IMG/VR virus record: IMGVR_UViG_3300042356_000868
Coordinates: 1 to 31,838 of that record
Length of the DNA stretch: 31,838 nucleotides
Reading direction: 5' to 3' (one strand)
Source of the DNA: a virus
Numbering within the stretch: the stretch's first letter is position 1; each line of letters opens with the position of its first letter. The translations under genes were made by a program, and so were the position numbers. This document shows positions 29,334 through 31,838 of this stretch, one piece after another. Below the pieces are notes generated by a model. That model ran no database searches. It saw only the letters and a program-made list of their open reading frames with translations, and had not been told where the DNA came from.

Positions 29334-29942
29334 ATGGAAACAATTAAGAACCTGGCGAAGGCTTTGGTAAAAGCAACCGCCCAAATTGAGGGAGCATCTA
29401 AGGACTCGACCAACCCACATTTCCGCAACCGATACGCAGACCTTGCGAGCGTTACGGATGCGATAAAAAAACCGCTAAATGAGAACGGGTTAACCTACTC
29501 ACAAGTCATTCACCGCTTAGAAGGTGGCGTGGGTGTTGAAACACTTATCATTCACGAAAGCGGGGAAACAATGAGCAACGGTATTACGTTTGTTCCTGCG
29601 CCTAAAAACGATCCACACGGGTACGGAAGCGCATTGACCTACGCCCGTCGTTATAGCCTTTCTGCTTGCTTCGGTGTTATTCAGGAAGACGACGATGCCA
29701 ATGGTGCGAGTAACAAGTTACCCATGCAAGTACCCAACAAGCCAGTAACCAAACCGAGCGCACCGCAAACCAAGCAAGTTGAGGTTAAGCAGTTGCAACC
29801 ATTCACGGAGGAGAAATACCAAAAGCTTCTTGAACTCCACGAAACCGATCCTCAATTATGTAGTAAATTGGAAGATCACTACCGAATTACCCAAGAATGG
29901 AAAGAGCGTTTTTACAAAGACACTAACAAGATTTGGAAGTGA
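29334..29942 (+). CDS. ERF-family single-strand annealing protein
   Basis: Start ATG 29334, 202 residues. The ERF signature is clear: STNPHFRNRYADLASVTDAI (25-44), KPLNENGLTYSQ (46-57), GSALTYARRYSLSACFGV (98-115) and QEDDDAN (117-123). The C-terminal half is a linker followed by a charged helical end. These proteins form rings on ssDNA and anneal complementary strands, promoting phage recombination, end repair or circularisation. Immediately downstream of a strong host-type promoter, so probably early. The next gene overlaps its stop by one base. Confidence 0.85.
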   Translation: METIKNLAKALVKATAQIEGASKDSTNPHFRNRYADLASVTDAIKKPLNENGLTYSQVIHRLEGGVGVETLIIHESGETMSNGITFVPAPKNDPHGYGSALTYARRYSLSACFGVIQEDDDANGASNKLPMQVPNKPVTKPSAPQTKQVEVKQLQPFTEEKYQKLLELHETDPQLCSKLEDHYRITQEWKERFYKDTNKIWK

Positions 29943-30286
29943 TGGAAAGGCACAAAGGTTCAAGATTTACGGAGGGGCAAAAGGAGCTTATTTTTAAGCT
30001 CCACCCCGTACTTTCAAACAAAGAAATTGCCGAAATTTTGGGAGTGAGTAAGGGTTCGATTGAGCAGTTTGCTTTCAAAAACGGAATGATCAAAGCAAGG
30101 AACGAGGGTATTATTACGCCTGCAATCGTTGAACGTGGAAGGCATCACCGTTACATCGTTTCACAAACGCCTTACTGGGAGTTGGTAAAGCAATACAAAG
30201 AGGAAACGCCAATACGTCGATTCAACCACCCATTTTTTGAAGCAACCAAAAAAATCTATAAACAAAACCAAAATGGAACTGATTAA
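29942..30286 (+). CDS. Helix-turn-helix protein
   Basis: Start at ATG 29942 (114 residues); the TTG at 29933 is less likely. The motif FTEGQKELIFKLHPVLSNKE IAEILGVSKGSIEQFA is a helix-turn-helix in which VSKGSIEQF would be the recognition helix. The C-terminal half (HHRYIVSQTPYWELVKQYKE) is basic. It may regulate transcription or guide DNA metabolism, coupled to the ERF gene. A homing-associated DNA-binding protein is possible but no nuclease motif is visible. Confidence 0.55.
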   Translation: MERHKGSRFTEGQKELIFKLHPVLSNKEIAEILGVSKGSIEQFAFKNGMIKARNEGIITPAIVERGRHHRYIVSQTPYWELVKQYKEETPIRRFNHPFFEATKKIYKQNQNGTD

Positions 30287-30743
30287 CCAAACAGAACAAT
30301 TATTACAAGGGGTTACGGGGAAACTCCAAGTGCGAGCGTTAACCGAGGGATTTACCACCCAAATCGAGGAAGGCTACACCAACCCGTTAGAATTTGCCAT
30401 TCGTGCTAAGATGCTAATTAAAGCTTTGGAGGAAACGTTGAGCAACACCAAGGACTTAGCCCTAACCGAGCAAGCAAAGCACGGGAGAACGGCTGAAATG
30501 TTTGGAGCGGTAGCTGAAATCTTTGAGGCTGGCACCAAGTACGATTACGCTTCTTGCAACGACGTGGAATGGGTGATATTGAAGGAGAATGTAGAACGTG
30601 CAAACGAGATGCTGAAAGCACGGGAGAAGTGGTTGAGATCACTCACCAAACCCGAAAACTTAGTGGATGGGAATGGTGAAATTGTAATCGTTACTCCACC
30701 CATCAAATCAAGTTCAACAACGTTAAAAGTTACCATCAAATGA
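30273..30743 (+). CDS. Hypothetical helical protein
   Basis: Start at ATG 30273 (156 residues), overlapping the previous gene by 14 bases. Long charged helices (FAIRAKMLIKALEETLSNTK, ENVERANEMLKAREKWLRSL) point to a coiled-coil. The tail GEIVIVTPPIKSSSTTLKVTIK is strand-like. Such proteins accompany ERF genes in many phages but the function is unknown. Confidence 0.6.
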   Translation: MELINQTEQLLQGVTGKLQVRALTEGFTTQIEEGYTNPLEFAIRAKMLIKALEETLSNTKDLALTEQAKHGRTAEMFGAVAEIFEAGTKYDYASCNDVEWVILKENVERANEMLKAREKWLRSLTKPENLVDGNGEIVIVTPPIKSSSTTLKVTIK

Positions 30744-31012
30744 AACCACACCCACAACAACTAATAGACTTTATCCAAGGCGTAAAACTTAAAGCAATGG
30801 AAGTACACGTGAACGCCCAATACACCGCAAAGAAACTCGACCTGTCGAGGGTTAGCCGTTTCGATATTCTGAACCACCGCCTCCAACGTTTGTATCGGTT
30901 GCGCTCCCAGTGCATCGAGCATAAAGACTTTTACAAGGCGTTGCAAGCCATGCATCTGATTAACCGAGTAGGGTTTGAACTTTCGAAAACATATAACTAC
31001 ACCGCACTATGA
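30740..31012 (+). CDS. Small conserved phage protein, full-length copy
   Basis: The complete 90-residue version of the gene truncated at the window start: MKPHPQQLIDFIQGVKLKAM followed by the shared part. DNA is identical to copy 1 for 127 bases (30792-30918) and then differs at many silent sites, with a single amino-acid change over the shared 71 residues. Overlaps the previous gene by ATGA and the next by the same. Function unknown. Confidence 0.7.
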   Translation: MKPHPQQLIDFIQGVKLKAMEVHVNAQYTAKKLDLSRVSRFDILNHRLQRLYRLRSQCIEHKDFYKALQAMHLINRVGFELSKTYNYTAL

Positions 31013-31350
31013 GTACCGTACAACAACAACTAACTTTATTCCGCAGTGTTTGCTTAATGCAGGCACTTGCGGAAAACATCGACGAACTGAAAAACACGCC
31101 CGTTTATCGGCAGTCAATGAAGAACCGATTGAATCTTTTGGAAACCGATTTACGTTTGTACCTCAATACGCTATCGGCTTTGTTTTGGCATGAAGACGAA
31201 GAAATAATGATGTTGATTAGCCGAGGCATTGACAAGGTAACTGAGGCGTTGGCTACTTGGCACCCATCGCAGTTGGCGGTGTTGGAAGACGCATTGAATC
31301 AGATCGAAGAACAATTTAAACAAGCAATGGAAGATGGCAATAAAGATTAA
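31009..31350 (+). CDS. Hypothetical small helical phage protein, second copy
   Basis: The 113-residue homologue of 218-580. It shares YRQSMKNRLNLLETDLRLYL and ISRGIDKVTEALATWHPSQL with it, but its ending is different (FKQAMEDGNKD), because an AP2-like gene follows and overlaps by 17 bases. Differences at many positions show that the two copies are not a recent duplicate. Confidence 0.65.
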   Translation: MSTVQQQLTLFRSVCLMQALAENIDELKNTPVYRQSMKNRLNLLETDLRLYLNTLSALFWHEDEEIMMLISRGIDKVTEALATWHPSQLAVLEDALNQIEEQFKQAMEDGNKD

Positions 31351-31552
31351 ACCACCTAAGTCAGCATTCAAATACGTTACAGTTGCTCATTCATCGAATG
31401 CGTGGTATTACGTAGCATCCATTCAAATTGATGGCAAATTGGTAAGAAAGTATTTTGATAATGAACGGGATGCGGGAAAGTGTGTTGACCTGAATTTAAT
31501 TGCCCGTGGCTTACAACCGATAAACGTATTAAAAAAACTAAACAAACAATAA
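31334..31552 (+). CDS. AP2/ERF-like DNA-binding domain protein
   Basis: Seventy-two residues. The body matches the AP2-like pattern found in phage homing and accessory proteins: KYVTVAHSSNAWYYVASIQI (14-33), DGKLVRKYFDNERDAGKCVD (34-53), then LNLIARGLQPINVLKKLNKQ. That is three strands (W...V-x-I, GK...K-x-F) and one helix containing the E-x-x-A-like segment. AP2 domains bind DNA. It has no counterpart in the copy at the window start, so it is a 216-base insertion or deletion between alleles. No nuclease domain is attached. Confidence 0.55.
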   Translation: MAIKIKPPKSAFKYVTVAHSSNAWYYVASIQIDGKLVRKYFDNERDAGKCVDLNLIARGLQPINVLKKLNKQ

Positions 31553-31765
31553 ATGAACAAGTACTCGAAACCTCAGAACCAGCAGGACGTGGAAGCGTTG
31601 AAGTGGAAAATGTCGCACCTTGAAAACCAATTAACGGGTGAAATGGATGACTACCAATTTGAAATCAGGCAGGAAATTTACGAAATCAAACAACTGATTG
31701 GAAAGGTTGAAACACCGCCAAAACCCGATGATTCCAACTTCGAATGTTTTGGTTGTGGATCGTAA
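31553..31765 (+). CDS. Small protein with C-terminal FECFGCGS motif, second copy
   Basis: Seventy residues, homologue of 549-758: both share LKWKMSHLENQLTG and the end DSNFECFGCGS, while the middle differs (DDYQFEIRQEIYEIKQLIGK). The start codon directly follows the AP2-like gene stop. From 31742 on the DNA is identical to 735 onward. Confidence 0.65.
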   Translation: MNKYSKPQNQQDVEALKWKMSHLENQLTGEMDDYQFEIRQEIYEIKQLIGKVETPPKPDDSNFECFGCGS

Positions 31766-31772
31766 CAATATA

Positions 31773-31838
31773 TTGCTTACTGATGATTTCATTAGAAAAA
31801 TAGCTGATGAATATGCTAATCAATATTACAACAAAGAT
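31773..31838 (+). CDS. Start of hypothetical 50-aa gene (cut by window end)
   Basis: First 22 codons of the gene at 766-918, identical in DNA, starting with the probable TTG. The rest lies beyond the window or, if the map is circular, is the copy at 766. Confidence 0.35.
   Translation, partial: MLTDDFIRKIADEYANQYYNKD

Larger units (their letters stand above)
30792..31838 (+). repeat. Diverged terminal repeat of the window start (1-831)
   Basis: 30792-30918 is identical to 1-127; 31742-31838 (the last 97 bases) is identical to 735-831. Between them the two copies encode homologous proteins but differ at many silent positions and by a 216-base AP2-like insertion. The spacing (30,791 bases at one junction, 31,007 at the other) equals the probable genome length of two alleles. 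Interpretation: a circular or terminally redundant map closed by a second strain variant, or alternatively a real tandem duplication. Confidence 0.75.

Noticed and set aside
1-31838. CRISPR array, integrase or transposase
   Set aside because: I looked for regular short repeats and for recombinase motifs in the translated frames; none were seen. The attC-like sites are not accompanied by an integrase.

Overview
The window reads as an essentially complete small tailed-phage genome (siphovirus-like, about 31 kb) infecting a member of the Bacteroidota. Supporting this, three intergenic regions carry the Bacteroidota housekeeping promoter (TTTG or TTG, 19-20 bases, TAnnTTTG), start codons are preceded by A-rich leaders rather than Shine-Dalgarno sequences, and the structural proteins are of types common in flavobacterial and related phages. 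Almost every gene is on the + strand and most neighbours overlap by ATGA or a few bases. No integrase or clear lysogeny repressor is visible. The last ~1.05 kb (30792-31838) repeats the first ~830 bases as a diverged allele flanked by identical ends, so the window is probably a circular or terminally redundant map closed through a second strain variant.

Layout. 1-918: small early proteins. 912-1743: two gene cassettes (a MazG-like NTP pyrophosphohydrolase and a 54-aa protein) delimited by integron attC-like inverted repeats. 1744-3449: leader with hairpins, a replication-initiator-like winged-helix protein and its partner. 3458-4680: small proteins, a structured non-coding region and two tRNA-like elements with oversized anticodon arms on either side of a zinc-ribbon protein. 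4681-7255: accessory and DNA-metabolism genes (DUF1064 nuclease-like, metallophosphoesterase, a candidate ssDNA-binding protein). 7275-9133: sigma-factor-like protein and small genes including DUF3310. 9133-11636: packaging genes; the large terminase is broken inside its Walker A motif by a split intein with an HNH homing endonuclease gene between the halves. 11623-18559: tail genes (chaperone with a probable -1 frameshift, tail completion, two large tail/baseplate proteins, tape measure). 18561-24201: prohead protease, scaffold, major capsid, tail-tube-like protein, portal, connector. 24204-27225: tail terminator/appendage-like protein, fibre-like protein, holin-like membrane proteins, terminator. 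27396-31838: early region with an M15 endolysin, ERF single-strand annealing protein, helix-turn-helix proteins and the second allele of the start-of-window cluster.

How it works together. Host-type promoters at 1789, 3481, 27368 and 29306 would drive early genes (recombination, replication, regulators). A different motif, TTACATTTT then CCCATTnnATAAGTATG, occurs four times, just before the sigma-like gene and before tail, scaffold/capsid and head modules, once directly after a terminator. It is a good candidate for a phage-specific promoter read by the phage sigma-like factor. Packaging depends on a terminase that must be reassembled by protein splicing. The tail block preceding the head block is an unusual module order.
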